Source: Symbiodinium natans (lineage: Eukaryota; Sar; Dinophyceae; Suessiales; Symbiodiniaceae). From it: a DNA stretch of 64,000 nt. How positions within the stretch are numbered: the first letter of the stretch is position 1; each line of letters starts with the position of its first letter. The position numbers and the translations under genes were made by a program. Below, in pieces: positions 1 through 12,312 of the stretch. The stretch lies in contig CAJNDS010001113.1 in NCBI GenBank assembly GCA_905221605.1, forward strand, positions 749,501 to 813,500, read 5' to 3'. The notes under the pieces were generated by a model. The model saw only the letters and a program-made list of their open reading frames with translations, was not told the origin of the DNA and made no database searches.

Positions 1-59
1 CGCCGGGGTCCGGTGACCCTTTGAAGGTCCCTTCGAAAAGCTCTTGAAGAGGCCAGATA

Positions 60-345
60 AGAGCCTCCCAGTGGGGCCTCCCAGGCAGGGGCTTCCCAGG
101 CAGGGGCCTCCCATCCAAGGCCCTGTCAGGCAGGGCCTTCCAGGCAGGGGTCTTAGGCAGGAACCGCCCAAGGCAGGGCCGAGGCAGGGCCTCCCAGGCA
201 GGGGCCTCCCAGGCAGGGGCCTTCCAGGCAGGGGCTTCCGAAACAAATCCAGGTAGGGCCTCCCAGACAGGGGCCTCCCAGGCAGGGGCCTCCCAGAGCA
301 GGCCTTCCAGGCAGGGGCTTGCCAGGCAGGGGCCTCCCGGGGCCG
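60..345. repeat. GC-rich minisatellite
   Basis: Imperfect tandem array built from GGCAGGGGCCTCCCA-like units of about 16-18 bp. It is open in several frames on both strands only because the unit lacks stops, giving Pro/Gly/Arg-rich peptides. I see no reason to call a protein gene here. Confidence 0.85.
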
Positions 346-1109
346 CCCAGGCACAAGCAGAGGTAGGATGCCCAATACGAGGAAAATTGCTGGGCTGCCT
401 GCCTGGACAGGCTCTGGGTTCCTCTGGTCCACGAAAAACGACCACGGCTGGAGGTGGGGCTCCTCTGGGAGGGGCCCTGAAAGACCTCACAAAAGGAGGT
501 TGCTGCGTTTTACCCGAAGGTTTGGGGTATCTCATTCTAGGGCGACCTGACGGGTTTCTCGCCAGCGACCTGCCGGGTCCACCGCGCAGCCCGCAGCTGC
601 CTGCGGGACTGGAGCTCCGTCGCCCGCCGGAGGGCTTCTGGCTCCGGAGCTACCTCGCCTGCCGGCTTCGGTGCGTTCGCCCTGCTCGACGGCCCCGGCT
701 CACTCAGTTTAGGGTTTAGGGTTTAGGGCACGTCTTTCGCCGCCAGCGCTTATGATGGCCCCTTGAGGGTCTGGGTGTGCCGCATGAACAAACTTTCCTA
801 TTTTGGGGATCCTACATGATCCTGCAATAGGATTACAGTTCTCTTTGGGAGACCAAAAGGGGTATCCCTATATTTTGAGACAAATACAGAAACTACAGGA
901 ACTACAGGATTGTGGAGATGGATTGGCACCGATTGTTGGCTGTGAAGGTGATGTCGCTCTCAATGATGGTTATTTTTTTGCTGGCACTGTTGCAATACGG
1001 GCTCGATAGACTCCAAACCCTACGGGGCCCATGGTGGCATGCAAGACGTCTTGAGACAAATCCTAAGCCCTAAACCCTAAACACTATACCCTAAACCCTA
1101 AACCCTAAA

Positions 1110-1236
1110 CCCCGCACCCCTCAGCTCCCATCTCTAACAAGCCGGGAGTACTCCTCCACCACAGCGTCGTGCTCCGCCGCCTCCTTGTGTTCCCAGAGTC
1201 GCCAAGGATAGCTTCATGGTCCCTACCGTCCCTACC
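1110..1236. other. GC-rich segment between a CCCTAAA and a TTTAGGG tract
   Basis: A unique segment with a C-strand tract on its left and a G-strand tract on its right, the commonest arrangement in this window. A minus-strand frame is open for about 30 codons and could be an exon, but that length is expected by chance. No family is recognised. Confidence 0.3.
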
Positions 1237-1332
1237 CTGTTTAGGGTTTAGGGCTTTAAAGGGTTCTGATGCATGGGCCCTGGGTTTGTATAGGGTATAC
1301 AAGGGGTATACAAGGGTCGCCTTTTCAGAGGG

Positions 1333-1458
1333 TCTCCATAAGTAGTACCACTATGGAAGTAACTAAGTGCCCAGAAACCATGCAAAATCTTTGTTGGGGG
1401 GCAACAGCCCCATACCAAGTTTCTGGGGTACCTAGTCACTTCGTACCACAGTAGTATC
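1333..1458. mobile_element. Imperfect inverted-repeat element, MITE-like
   Basis: The left part (AGTAGTACCACTATGGAAGT) and the right part (CTTCGTACCACAGTAGTATC) are imperfect inverted complements that continue inward over about 35 bp. No clear target duplication was found. The length and structure fit a degenerate non-autonomous inverted-repeat element. Confidence 0.5.
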
Positions 1459-2099
1459 ACAAAAAAAGTGATCCCTGCCAAGTTGCAGCTCCACAGAAAT
1501 GGAGCCCCTGGGTTCATTCGCGCGGTTTAGGGTTTAGGCGTAGAGCTTAGCGTTTAGGGTTTGGGGCTAAAGAACCCTCCGGATGCTAGCTCGCTCCGGA
1601 CACAGAGACATGAACCCGAGGTTTGGGGTCGAGGGTTTTATGAACCAAAGGTTTAGGGATCTGGGTTTTGTTGGGGTTTAGGGTGTATAGGGGCTAGGGT
1701 TCTTGGGGCTTAGGGTGTATAGGGGTTTGGGGTTTAGGGTTTGTGGGCCTTAGGACTCACTACTACATGCGTCCTCTTCGCCTTCCTCGCCATCGGCCTG
1801 GCTGCTCAGGGAATGCGATCACAGCCTTCGAGGCTTTCAGGCTTTTGGGCCTCTTACCGTCTATGCTGTACAGGAATGTATAACACAGTAAACCCCAAAC
1901 CCTAAACCCTAAACCCTAACACAGTATGTCATGAACATGTCGTTCGGGCCCCGGTAGCTGATGCAAAGATTGATTCTTGTTCGACTGGGACTCCCGGTCG
2001 GCCTTTCCGCCGTGCTTGAAACATAGTCTTCACATATATAAATATACGTATATATATATATATAGGTCAAAGGTTACCTACTCTATTTGTAGTAGAACA

Positions 2100-2275
2100 T
2101 AGTTTACCTGTATAACAAAGAATAATCGTCTGAAAAAAATGGTGGAAGATAGTGCAGCATAGCATAACATGGTCTTAGTATAGCACAGCATAACCTAGCG
2201 GAACCATATGGCAAACATAGTAGAACATAGCAGAACAAAAGCAGAACACGGCACACAACATCGTCTGACACGAAC
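2100..2275. repeat. Degenerate short repeat of tagcataaca/tagcagaaca type
   Basis: Loosely repeated 9-11 bp units resembling AGCATAACAT and AGCAGAACAT. No coding frame is visible. It follows an AT microsatellite at about 2030-2065. Confidence 0.5.
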
Positions 2276-3599
2276 AGATCCAGCGCAGCTTCCGGACTCC
2301 TAGAAACCCTAAACCCTAAACCCTAAACCCTAAACCCTAAAACCTAACCCTAAGCCCTAAACCCTAAACCCTAAACCCTAAACCCTAAACCCCTAACCCT
2401 AAACCCCACCCTCGCAGCCTCGTCATCACTGGGACCAAAGATCTCCTTGCTCTGCGCCCCTAGCCCCCTATGAATCCCAACCTAAAGTTCTAGAATTCTT
2501 AAGGGAGGAGGGTTTAGGGTTTAGGGTTTAGGGTTTAGGGTTTAGGTTTAGGGTTTAGGGTTTCGGGTATGTGGCCCAAGGTTCTCTAGTACTCCCCAGT
2601 ACTCCCTAAGGCTCCCTAAGCCTCCCTAAGGTTCCCTAGGTACCTGCCCCCCTTGAACCCCCCTCCCCAAAGAACCCGATCATAAAGCCCCTAAAGCCCT
2701 AGATCCTAAAAACCCTACACTGTCGGCTGGAATCGATACTGGGATGGCCATGACAGCCCTCTGAAAGATACTGCAGAGTATGATTTTCTACCCTAAACCC
2801 TATAAACCCCAAACCCCAAACCCCAAACCCTAAACCCTAAACCCTAAACCCTAAACCCTAAACCTAGTGGGAGCAGGCTTGGGTTGAGGAGGGAGAACCC
2901 AAGCCTTCCCCCTGGTCCTCTAGACCTCTCAGGGACTTACAAAATGGGGCACTCGAACCCTTGAAGCTCGGTCCCTGGAACGATACCAGACGCAAGGGCC
3001 CAAGAGTATCCTAGCAATAAAAAGGGGTGCCCTTCTTGTGTGAAAGGGGATATTTAGGAACCCTAAAACAAAGGGTCCTTCTTGTTTTAAAAGGGATTTT
3101 TAGGGACCCTGCACCCTAAAAAAAGGGGAACAAGGGTCTACTCCGGGTCCTAGTATAGGGTTCGCGCAGAACTCGAAGTAGGCACTTGGAAGATTCGGGT
3201 CGCTCAAGAGCTGCACGTCTTCCACATGGGGCCCGACGGGTTCTGCAACATGGGTTTAGGGTTTAGGGTGTAGGGTTTAGGGTTTAGGGTTTAGGGTTGA
3301 GGGTTGAGGGTTTAGGGTTGAGGGTTCAGAGTTGAGGGTTGAGGTTTAGTCGTTCTTATCAACAGCTCGGATCTTGACCGACTGCCGCAAAATGCGCAGC
3401 TGAGAATCGTCCGGCGACTTCAGCTTTGCCTCCTTAAGCGTCGCAATGTTTAAGGCACCTATGGTTTAGGGTTTAGGGTTTAGGGTTTAGGGTTCGGTTG
3501 AGGGTCAGGGTTCAGGGTTCCGGGTTTGGGGTCCTCTATCCAGGCCGCCCCTCACAGCGCCAACACCCGACCCGAAACCCTACACCTGGCATGGCTGTT

Positions 3600-3738
3600 C
3601 AATTTAGGCTTTAGGGGTTTAGGGGTTTAGGTTTAGGGTTTAGGGTTTAGGGTTTAGGGTTTAGGGTTTAGGGTTTAGGGTTTAGGGTTTAGGGTTTAGG
3701 GTTTAGGGTTTAGGGTTTAGGGTTTAGGGTTTAGGGAG
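3600..3738 (+). repeat. Long TTTAGGG tract
   Basis: One of the longest nearly perfect G-strand tracts, about 18 copies. It grades into variants and a second block up to about 3800. No gene is recognised between this tract and the C-rich decayed tract to about 3990. Confidence 0.95.
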
Positions 3739-5151
3739 GGTTTACGTTTGGGGTTTAGGGTTTAGGGTTTAGAGTTTAGGGTTTAGGGAGGGTTTACGTT
3801 TCAGGAACCCCGAACCCCTACCCCAAACTCGAAGCCCAAAACCCCGAAAAAAAACAGAGAGTCTTGGGTCCCAAGCCCTGAACCCCGAAGCCCTGAACCC
3901 AACTTGGTCTAATGGCACCCTGGATCCTTCATCCGACGCCTCATAGAGGCTCACAAGGCAACCTTGCAAGACCCTCAACCCTAAACTCCACAAACCTTAA
4001 GAGCCCTAAACTTCATGGTACCATTTGCCAAGCATCCGCGATCTCTTCCTTGCTCTTGGACTCTTTCTTTTTCTTGGCCCGACCCTCCTGGGTCTCATCC
4101 GGAGGCAGTTTAGAGTTGAGGGGTTTGAGGGCTTTGAGGGTTTCAGGGTTTAGGGGGCTAGTAGCCCAAACAGTTTGGAGGCCGTTGAACACCCTAAACC
4201 CTCGAAAATAAGCCAACAAAAACCAAAAAAACCCTACTGTCGACCCTACACCCCCAAACAAAGCCCGAAAGCCCAAAACCCCGCAAGAACACGAAAGCCG
4301 CCGCCTTGGGTTGGGGCGGTCCACCCTCTTCATCCTGCGCTGAGGCAAGATGGGGCAGGCTTGGGGCCTACATAAGAGTGTAGGGTTTAAGGTTTTTCCT
4401 CTTTCTCAGCAACCCTGTGCACTTTTTCTAGTGGGTTTAAGGTTTCGGGTTTAGGGTTTAGGACAGCATTTTTCTAAGCTTGGGGTGGAGAGCTTGAGGG
4501 CCTCAAAGTGTAGCGTTGAGGGCTTGGGGGAGTGTTAAGGGGTTTCTTCTCAGCGTCTGTAAACCCTAAACCCTAAACCCTAAACCCTAAACCCAGCCTT
4601 GGGATCATGAAGGTTGCGTCTTCGGGCTGGGGGCGCATCGAAGTGCGGAGCACTACGTCTGCAAATGGACAGCTGGCGGGTGAGATAGCGGCGCGAGGCA
4701 GACTCTTGGGCGTCCATTTCCCTGGCCCACATGGTGCACGTGTTCCTTGCTTACGGGCTTTCACACGAGAGCCCGAAAGGTTACGGTTGTGTGCGCTGCC
4801 CCTATCTCAGGCCATCCTACTCACACAGCGCCATGCTTGAAGCCCTCAACAGCATACAGGTGGGACCTGTATAAGGACCTTAGGGGTACTGTAGGGGCTA
4901 CCTAGGTACCAGTATGCAGTGACTATATAAGGTATAGATCGGGATAATATAGGGGAGTAGGAATAAGGGTTCCCTCTAAGGTCTGCATATGCCTTTAATA
5001 CTTGGAGAACTGAGGGAACTATGCACCTCATATCCCCTATGTACATCGGTTTGGGGGGGTTCCATAGGATACCCTACTTCTCAGAATCCCTAGGGGTATA
5101 GTTCTCTAAATTAGAGTCCCTTTGTGAGTCCTTGCGATAAGGGTGTCAAAC

Positions 5152-5470
5152 CTCTAAACCCTAAACCCTAAACCCTAAACCCTAAACCCTAAACCCTAAA
5201 CCCTAAACCCCCCAAAAAAGGGAAACCCTTTGGGGGGCTCCTCGGAACCAGCCTGAAGGGAGGCCAGCGCCTCGGCGGTGAGTTTCGCCTGGACAGCCGG
5301 AAGCCAAGTTTAGGGTTTGGGGTTAAGGGTTTGGGGTTTAGGGTTTAGGGTTTGGGGTTTGGGGTTTAGGGTTTAGGGTTTGGGGTTTAGGATTTAGGGT
5401 TTTGGGTCTAGGGTTTGGGGTTTAGGGTTTGGGGTTTAGGGTTTGGGGTTTGGGGTTTAGGATTTAGGTA
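5152..5470. repeat. CCCTAAA tract, unique segment, then TTTAGGG/TTTGGGG tract
   Basis: A C-strand tract (5152-5210) and a G-strand tract (5310-5470, alternating TTTAGGG and TTTGGGG) flank a 100-bp GC-rich segment. The segment has a minus-strand open frame bounded by possible AG and GC splice sites. It is a clear example of the tract-segment-inverted-tract unit. Confidence 0.85.
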
Positions 5471-6450
5471 GGCTTCGGGTTTAGAGCTGAGGGGTTTACG
5501 GCTTGTTTAAGGACACATGGTTTTCTCAACTAAATGATGGTCATCTTTGATTGGTGCCGGAAATGCAAAGGCTCCGGACTAATTACAACAGGGACGCAAA
5601 AAGGACCACACTTTTAGAGAACCGGTCGCATGGCAGTACCGGCTTAGGTCTCGTGCAGGTGTCGGAGACGTCTGACGTCTGACCTGAAGACCTACCTGAT
5701 CACACACTGTACCCCCATGAGCTCTGTATAGGAATGAACAACTTGAGCCAAACACAAGCAAAACAGCAACAGCACCAGCGCATCCAATGCATCCACGCCC
5801 TCTCTAAGCACACGGCGCAAACCCGAAGCCCAAAAAGCCCAGACCCCCTGTCATGCTAAACCCTAAACCCTAAACCCTAAACCCTAATTTTGATTCTAGG
5901 GATATTAAAGGTGCCGTACCTTTGCTTGGCTGTAATAGGAAATATTCTCCTCCCATCAGAACAAAAGGGCCCCCAGAATGTCCCTAAGCCCGACTAGAGT
6001 CGCGCTATCACTAAACCCTAAACCCTAAACCCTAAACCCTAAACCCTAAAATAAGTACCATGAACCCTCAAGTACGATGCTTCATCACCATGGGAAGGAG
6101 AGAGATGCCTCCTCGGCGGGCATCTTGCCTGGCACCTGGCGCGAGAAGCCATGGAGTTGTGGCCTGTAGGGTTTAGGGTTTAGGGTTTAGGGTTTAGGGT
6201 TTACGGTTTAGGGTTTAGAGTTTAGGGTTTAGGATGCTGCTGCAAACCTAGGCCTGCGATGTCTCCCTACGGGGGAGGGAACATAACAAGGAGTCACCGC
6301 GGTGATCGAGGCCGTCCAGCCTAGCGAAGCTTCTTCATCTTCTCCCGCGGCAAGGCGCAGAAGGCCATCTGAAGCTAGGGTTTCCGATAGCCACAAAAGC
6401 ACAGACTTGTGAAACTGATCCGGCAGCCATGCTCAACTAACCCTACACAC

Positions 6451-6565
6451 CTAGGCTGCCCAGTAACCTAGGCTTAAAGAGGGGTGCCCCTTTTTTGCTT
6501 AAAGGGGTTTATAAGGGAACCTAAACCCCCCAAAAAGGGAATAAGGGTACTACTGGGCATCCTAG
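6451..6565. mobile_element. Family A element, copy A1
   Basis: Terminal inverted repeat CTAGG(A/C)TGCCCAGTA, 115 bp. The interior has the family signature: GGGTGCCCC, then TTGCTTAAAGGGG, GGGAACCTAAACCCCCC and AAAAAGGGAATAAGGG. The flanks ACAC and ACGC may be a decayed 4-bp target duplication. It lies in a spacer between a TTTAGGG tract and a CCCTAAA tract. Confidence 0.85.
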
Positions 6566-7035
6566 ACGCTAAACCCTAAACCCTAAAACGTTCAGGTTGT
6601 ACTGTTGCTTTGGGATTCAAGCTCTTTAGCTTGATGGCTTGTCTCACGTGCTATCATGTGCTGTCTCCATCGCTTGAGCCCTGCCCCGTTTGGGGAAAGC
6701 TGCCTCGACGTGCACTTGCAAGTGTTTCGGGCTTGGGGTTTAGGGTTAGGGTTTAGGGTTTAGGGCTTGGAAATTCGTAATTTCTAAGGTTTCTAAAATC
6801 AAGACCCACACCTGGGACACCAGGACCAGGTCACCTCTCTCTGAGCACTTTGAGAACTCGTCACCTAACCGACACGAGGATGCAAGGGAGGTGACAGGAT
6901 TTGGGGGACCCTTGGGGATATCGGCCCTCTCAATAAGGTCCCTGTTGAAGAGAGCCGACGGGTTACCGTAAACCCTAAACCCTAAACCCTAAACCTTCAA
7001 CCCTAAACCCTTGTAAGGGTCCCCCGTTATCCTAC

Positions 7036-7116
7036 CTAGGGCCAAGGAAGGTGGGCACCTCAAGGAGAGACTTCAAAGCTTGGTAGCTGAGGTCGGAGTC
7101 AATGTCGTCCAGCTGC
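7036..7116 (-). CDS. Candidate exon, unknown protein
   Basis: The 81-bp minus-strand segment is open (peptide begins QLDDIDSDLSYQALKSLLEV), preceded by CCAG and followed by GTAGGA. It sits between a CCCTAAA tract (left) and a TTTAGGG tract (right). No family is recognised. Open frames of this length are common by chance, so the splice sites and acidic composition are only moderate support. Confidence 0.35.
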
Positions 7117-8039
7117 CTGGCGTGAAGGGGTTTAGGGTTTAGGGTTTAGGGTTTGGGGTTTAGGGGTTTAGGGGTTTAGGGGTTTAGGGGTTAGGGTTTA
7201 AGGAACCCCCTCGTGATCTGTGGGCTGCCGCGACTATCTGAGCACCTTCGGGAAGACGGCGGAGCCCCACTGCTGCAAGTGCTTGGCTGCCCTGTCCTGT
7301 CCTGTACAATCCGAGTCACCTATTCACTCTAAGTATAACGCTCTTGTTGTCCCGTTACTGGAAGTCTACAGGGTTCCCCTGAACCCCAAACCCCTAAACC
7401 CTATAAACCCTACACCCTAAACCCTAAACCCTAAACCCTAAACCCTAAACCCTAAACCCTATTGTCAAGTGCCAGATGTCCCGAAGGCAAACTCCGCAGA
7501 TGTAACAACCGTCGGTTGGACGAGTCGAGCGACCACATCACCACATGATACCTCAGCTTGGCTTGGGTTCAGGGTTTAGGGTTAAGAGTATGTCGCAGTA
7601 TACCCTAAACCCTATAAACCCTAAACCTTAAACCTGCAAAAAGGGGTCCAGGACCTGTTCTCTTGGCCCTCAGACCTTTGAGCCCTAAACCCTCAATCAA
7701 ACCCTCAACCCTTAACGCCTGATACACCCTAAACCCTAAACCATAAACCCGAAACCCTTAACCCCCCTACCCTAAGTCTCCTACGCCCTTCAACCCTTCA
7801 TCTACTTAGGGTCCCGGCCTGTGCATCCCGCGCTTTGGGCAAGGTGCCTCCATACCCTGGGCACCGAGACCTTCGCAGCTCGCACGCTGCCAGGGTTAGC
7901 GTTTAGGGTTTAGGGTTTAGGGTTTAGGGTTGAGGGTTTAGGGTTTAGGGTTTTAGGGTTTAGGGTTTAGGGTTTAGGGTTTAGGGTTGAGGGTTTAGGG
8001 CTTAGGGTTTAGGGTGTTGAGTTTGCAGGCTTTGGGGGA

Positions 8040-8120
8040 TGTAGGGGTTTCCGGAAATAGGGGTACCCGTTTTGGTTCTTTTTTGGGGTCTAAAAGGGTA
8101 TCCCCCAATTTTTGGAAATA
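8040..8120. other. Imperfect inverted repeat in a spacer
   Basis: TTTCCGGAAATAGGGGTACC on the left is roughly mirrored by GGGTATCCCCC and TTGGAAATACCC on the right. It may be a worn inverted-repeat element. No target duplication or coding frame was found. Confidence 0.35.
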
Positions 8121-9220
8121 CCCATGTAGGGGTTCGGGTGAAAGGGGTTGAGTGGCTAGGAGCTTCAGGGTTAGGGACTTTAGGTTTAGAGGGAGGGCAA
8201 GGAAGGACAGCAGCTTGAGGTCAGGCAGCTTAAGCCTCCACCCATGGCTTTCTTAGATTCGCTGAGAGTGTCGCGTCTCCTTGTTCTACTAGGGGGTTGA
8301 TGAAAATGGATGAGCCCGGCTACAGGTGGGGGCTCTGTTCCCTGTTTAAGGCTACACCAAAAGCCCCAACCCACAAACCCGAACGTGTCCCGTGGCCAAC
8401 TCTGCTGATCCTCCCACTGTGGAGACTTTGCGTAGGGGGAGGGCAGCCTCACGTCGTCTAGCGCGCTCGGACCCTGACAAAACCCTTTCAGGCATGGGGC
8501 ACGATTCCTCGCGCCCTAAACCCTAAACCCTGAATAATAGACCCTAAACCCTAGACCCCAAACCCCAAACCCCAAACGCCAAACCCCCAGCCCTAAACCC
8601 CAAACCTTACCCGCTGCAAGCTGAGCTGGAGACTATTCCGCCCAACCACCATGGTCGGCGCAAACTGGCCAGGTGAATGGCGGGGAGCAGGGTCCTTTAA
8701 TTAGCAAGGTTGCCCAGGAAACTTAGCACGAAAAAGAGGGCTTACTGTAGGGTCTTAAGGGATAGGGCTATAGGCTTAGGGCTATAGGGCTTAGCGCTAT
8801 AAGGCTTAGGCCTGAGGGTTTAGGAGCTTGGGGCGATAGGGCGTACGCCTTAGGGCTTGGGAATCCATCAACTTGTAGTCTGGCTTTTGGAATGGGGCGC
8901 ACACGTTAAGCAATGAGAGCGTGACCGCGGTCTCTAGAAACCAATACAATCCCTAAGCCCTAATAAGAACCCTAAAAACATGGTGTGTCTCCTCCGCCAT
9001 GGGTTAAGGGTAGCTTCAGCTTGGGAGTACCCAGGTAGGATCTGCAAACTTTGCAAACCCTAACCCCTAAAGCCCTAAACCCTAAACCCCAAGCCCTAAA
9101 CCCCAAACCCTAAACCCCAAACCCCAAACCCTAACCCTAAACCCTAAACCCTAAACCCTAAACCCTAAACCCCCCAAAAACCCAAAAAGCCAGGCTCAAG
9201 GGTGGATGGGGGCCCCGGGC

Positions 9221-9284
9221 CTCGCTGAGCTGAGTGACTGCCGTCTGGTTGATGGCCATCCAATCGCCCGGGATGTTGGCAACC
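9221..9284 (-). CDS. Candidate exon, unknown protein
   Basis: A 64-bp minus-strand frame (peptide ANIPGDWMAINQTAVTQLSE) bounded by CTCAG on the acceptor side and a GC donor (GAG then GCCC). The CCCTAAA-strand tract lies just before the acceptor, and a TTTAGGG-strand tract follows beyond the donor. Family unknown. Confidence 0.35.
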
Positions 9285-9431
9285 CTGAGAGGGTTTAGGG
9301 GTTTAGGGGTTTAGGGTTTAGGGGTTTAGGGCTTAGGGTTAATTTGGAGTTTTGGGCCTAGGTTTACGGATTCGGGCTTGTAGTTTAACATGTTTTAGGG
9401 AGGGTTTCGGGCTAAGGCTTAGGGTTATGGG

Positions 9432-9533
9432 CTGGGATGTTCCCCATTATTCTAACAGCCCTTAATAGGGATGATCATACGGGGTACAATAATCCCTATT
9501 AAGGACTGTTAGTATAAGGGGCAACATCCCAAG
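9432..9533. mobile_element. Family C element, copy C1, with TTATGGG target duplication
   Basis: A near-palindromic 102-bp element. The left end CTGGGATGTTCCCC mirrors the right end GGGGCAACATCCCAAG, and inner arms CTAACAGCCCTTAATAGGG and CCCTATTAAGGACTGTTAG pair. It is flanked on both sides by TTATGGG (9425-9431 and 9534-9540), a 7-bp direct repeat. No coding capacity. Confidence 0.85.
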
Positions 9534-10099
9534 TTATGGGGACCATTGAAACATCACGCACCCACATCTGCCCGGCATTTATGACTCTACAGACACCCCT
9601 AAATCTAAACCCTAAAAACCCTTGAAAAAAAAACCTACAAGCCCTAAGCCCTATAATCCCCAAATCCCATAAACCTTAACTATAAACCCTAAACCCTGTA
9701 AACCCTGAGCCCTGCAAGCCCAAACAAACTCTGAAAACCCCCTAAACCCCTATAGTGCCCTCATCCTATGAACCCTCACCCCTATAAACACTAAACCCTA
9801 TAAAACCAAAACCCTATAAACCCCAAACCCTGGAAACACTGAACTCTGTAAACCCTACAAGCCCTAGAACAAAAAAAACTAAATGCCTCAAAGGGCTCTG
9901 CCTCTCAGGCCCCTAAAGCCAAATGGACTCCCATATCCCTTCATTTGGGAAAAAGGGTTTTAGGGTTTAAAATTTCAGGTTTGGGGCGTTTGGGGTTTAG
10001 GGTGCTTAGGGTGTTTAGGGATTAGGGATATTATGTTCTAAGAAATATGTTCCCAATGGAGCTTTAAGACCCGAACCTCCTCCGAGATGTGAAGCGCAA

Positions 10100-10213
10100 G
10101 GCCCTAAACCCTCTAAACCCTCTAAACCCTCTAAACCCTCTAAACCCTCTAAACCCTCTAAACCCTCTAAACCCTCTAAACCCTCTAAACCCTCTAAACC
10201 CTCTAAACCCTCT
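10100..10213. repeat. CCCTCTAAA variant telomere-like array
   Basis: About a dozen uninterrupted copies of the 9-mer CCCTCTAAA, a two-base expansion of CCCTAAA. It merges into ordinary CCCTAAA copies up to about 10280. The homogeneity implies recent amplification of a variant unit by slippage or unequal exchange rather than by telomerase. Confidence 0.95.
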
Positions 10214-10910
10214 AAACCTTAACCCTATAAACCCTAAACCTTAAACCCTAAACCCTAAACCCCTAAACCCCTAAACCCTACAGCGTAAGGCCCTGGCCAG
10301 AAGATGTTGTGGACGTGGTTGTCGTCCGAGCCCATGCCGTTGGGATAGTCCAGATCCTGCCCGCAAACTCCAACATTCCCTGGTTTAGGGTTTAGGGTTT
10401 AGGGTTTGGGGGGTGGGGGGGGGGAATTCTATGAGGATGCCTACCTAAACCCCAGAGCCTAAACCCTAAAATGCAACTTAGAAGTCTTAAGGGATATTCC
10501 TAAATCGCAGGCGGGGGTCTATGAGCTGCTGCAACAGGCCGCGCAGAGGGCTTCAAGCTATAGGCTTTAGAGGGCTTAAGATTGATGGATTTAGGGCGGG
10601 GTGTAGGGTTTAAGGTTAGCAGTGCTCACCCCCAAAGGGCCGCTGTCGGGGCACCTCCTGGCATACACCTAAACCCTAACTCTACGTATACCATAATTCA
10701 AAGACGCGAAAGTACTAAACCCGAAATCATGGAATTCCAAAACCCCAATTTTCCCTAGCTTTAAGTTTTTAGGTTTCAGGTTTTGCGTTAGGGTTAGGGG
10801 CTTCTGGTTTCGGGGTGTTATATAGGTTTCAGGGCTTTGGGTTCAGGATTACGGGTGGGACACCCCAAAAGTCCTGTAAACTATAAACCCTCAAAGCCAA
10901 TGGCTGCCAG

Positions 10911-10980
10911 GCCTCGATGGTCAACGCAAAGGACTGGCAGGAGCGGCACTCCTTTCCGTCCTCTCAGCGTCGGGGCCCAG
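10911..10980 (+). CDS. Candidate exon, unknown protein
   Basis: Plus-strand open segment (peptide ASMVNAKDWQERHSFPSSQ) after CTGCCAG and before a GC dinucleotide (CCCAG then GCTTTT). Chance occurrence is possible and the family is unknown. Confidence 0.3.
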
Positions 10981-11176
10981 GCTTTTGCTTTGGATTTAGG
11001 AGCTCTACCGGGTTGAGGGTTCAGGGTTCAGGGTTAAGGGTTCAGGGTTCAGGGTTTAGGGTTTAGGGTTCAGGGTTCAGGGTTTAGGGTTTAGGGTTAA
11101 ATACGAAGGACCCAAGCCAAGCCCTACAGCCTAGACCCTGCGTACTTCGGGGGATGCTGACCTGCGAGCTGCGCAG

Positions 11177-11255
11177 GTGTATTGCTTAAAAGAGAGGACC
11201 GTGGAGAAGCACGTGGAGTCGCAGTGCTGCATGCGCAACGCACAAGACACCCGAG
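11177..11255 (+). CDS. Candidate exon, unknown protein
   Basis: Plus-strand open frame after GCGCAG (peptide VYCLKERTVEKHVESQCCMR and onward), ending before a GC donor (CGAG then GCTG). It has the same strand as the candidate at 10911, so both could belong to one plus-strand gene. Not recognised. Confidence 0.33.
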
Positions 11256-11571
11256 GCTGAACCTCCCAGGATGGGCTATTAGGCCCTATAGTCCCCATGA
11301 TCAAACCTATAAAAGGCCTGTTTAACAGGTTGTAGGGTATAGTAGCCCGTCCTGGTCAACCCTAAACCCTGAACTAAACACTAAACCCTAAACCCAGTCC
11401 TGTGGTTTCAAGCCTTTTTGGGATCGAGTTCAGCAGGGCTTATATGTGTCGGCGATGGCGCAGACAAACCATGGGTTCCGAGTTCCGGAGAATCGGTTTA
11501 GGGTACCTTGAAAGCCAGTAGACTAGTATTGCGGGCTACAGTTTCCTATTTGAGGCCATAGAAGCGTCTTA

Positions 11572-11684
11572 CTGGGTTGCCCAGTACCCTGGGATTAACA
11601 AGGGTGCCCTTTTTTGCTTAAAGGGGTTCAGAAGGGAACCTAAACCCCCCAAAAAGGGAATAAGGGCACTACTGGGCATCCTAG
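11572..11684. mobile_element. Family A element, copy A2, with CTTA target duplication
   Basis: Ends CTGGGTTGCCCAGTA and TACTGGGCATCCTAG, 113 bp. It is flanked by CTTA on both sides (11568-11571 and 11685-11688). The interior is almost identical to copies A1, A3 and A5. Confidence 0.93.
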
Positions 11685-12202
11685 CTTATTTTGGGTAACT
11701 AGGTAAGGAGAAGCAAAACGACTGACGGGATCCTTGGAAGCTTGCGGCAAGGAAATTCACATGAGCACACCAACAGAAAATAGTTTCAGGCAAACCGAAA
11801 CCATGAACTCTATATACCCTAAATTCTAAGCCCCAAACCCTAAACCCTAAACCCTAAACCCTAATCCCTAAACCCTACCTCCGAACCCTATGCCGGTGCC
11901 TCCTTTCTGCAACGCATCCTAACCCACTGCATGACTCGAGGGTGAGACGTACGGTCTAGGGTTTCTTGAGGAAGTTACACAAGGAGCCTTAGGGATTGGG
12001 GTTTGGGGTGTGGGGTTTAGGGGCCCATTTAGGGGTAGTCTGACTTGATGAGGCACGCCCTTGTACAACCCAAGGGCCCATACTTCAAAACCTTCTAGGA
12101 AAGGTACAGCACAGTGTAAGTACCCTTAGACCGCTTGGCGTCTCTGTGCCCTTAAGCTGGTAACCTGCGTAACCTGCTCTATCTGAAAAGGGAGGGTCCA
12201 AG

Positions 12203-12312
12203 CAGGAAAGCGTCTGTGCCCACACCATCTCCCCCAACTCAGGTGGCAATGCCGAACTTCTTCTGCATCTGCGCGCGGGATGTCCCATGAAACCCATGCA
12301 CAGCAAGCAGGG
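12203..12312 (+). CDS. Candidate exon, unknown protein
   Basis: Plus-strand frame after CCAAG (peptide ESVCAHTISPNSGGNAELLL and onward), running into a TTTAGGG tract that supplies a possible GT donor (GG then GTTTAG). A competing minus-strand frame spans the same bases, so strand is not settled. Confidence 0.28.

Noticed and set aside
44-356. Two overlapping Pro/Gly/Arg-rich open frames at the left end
   Set aside because: They arise from a GC-rich minisatellite lacking stop codons; both strands are open and neither has domain structure.
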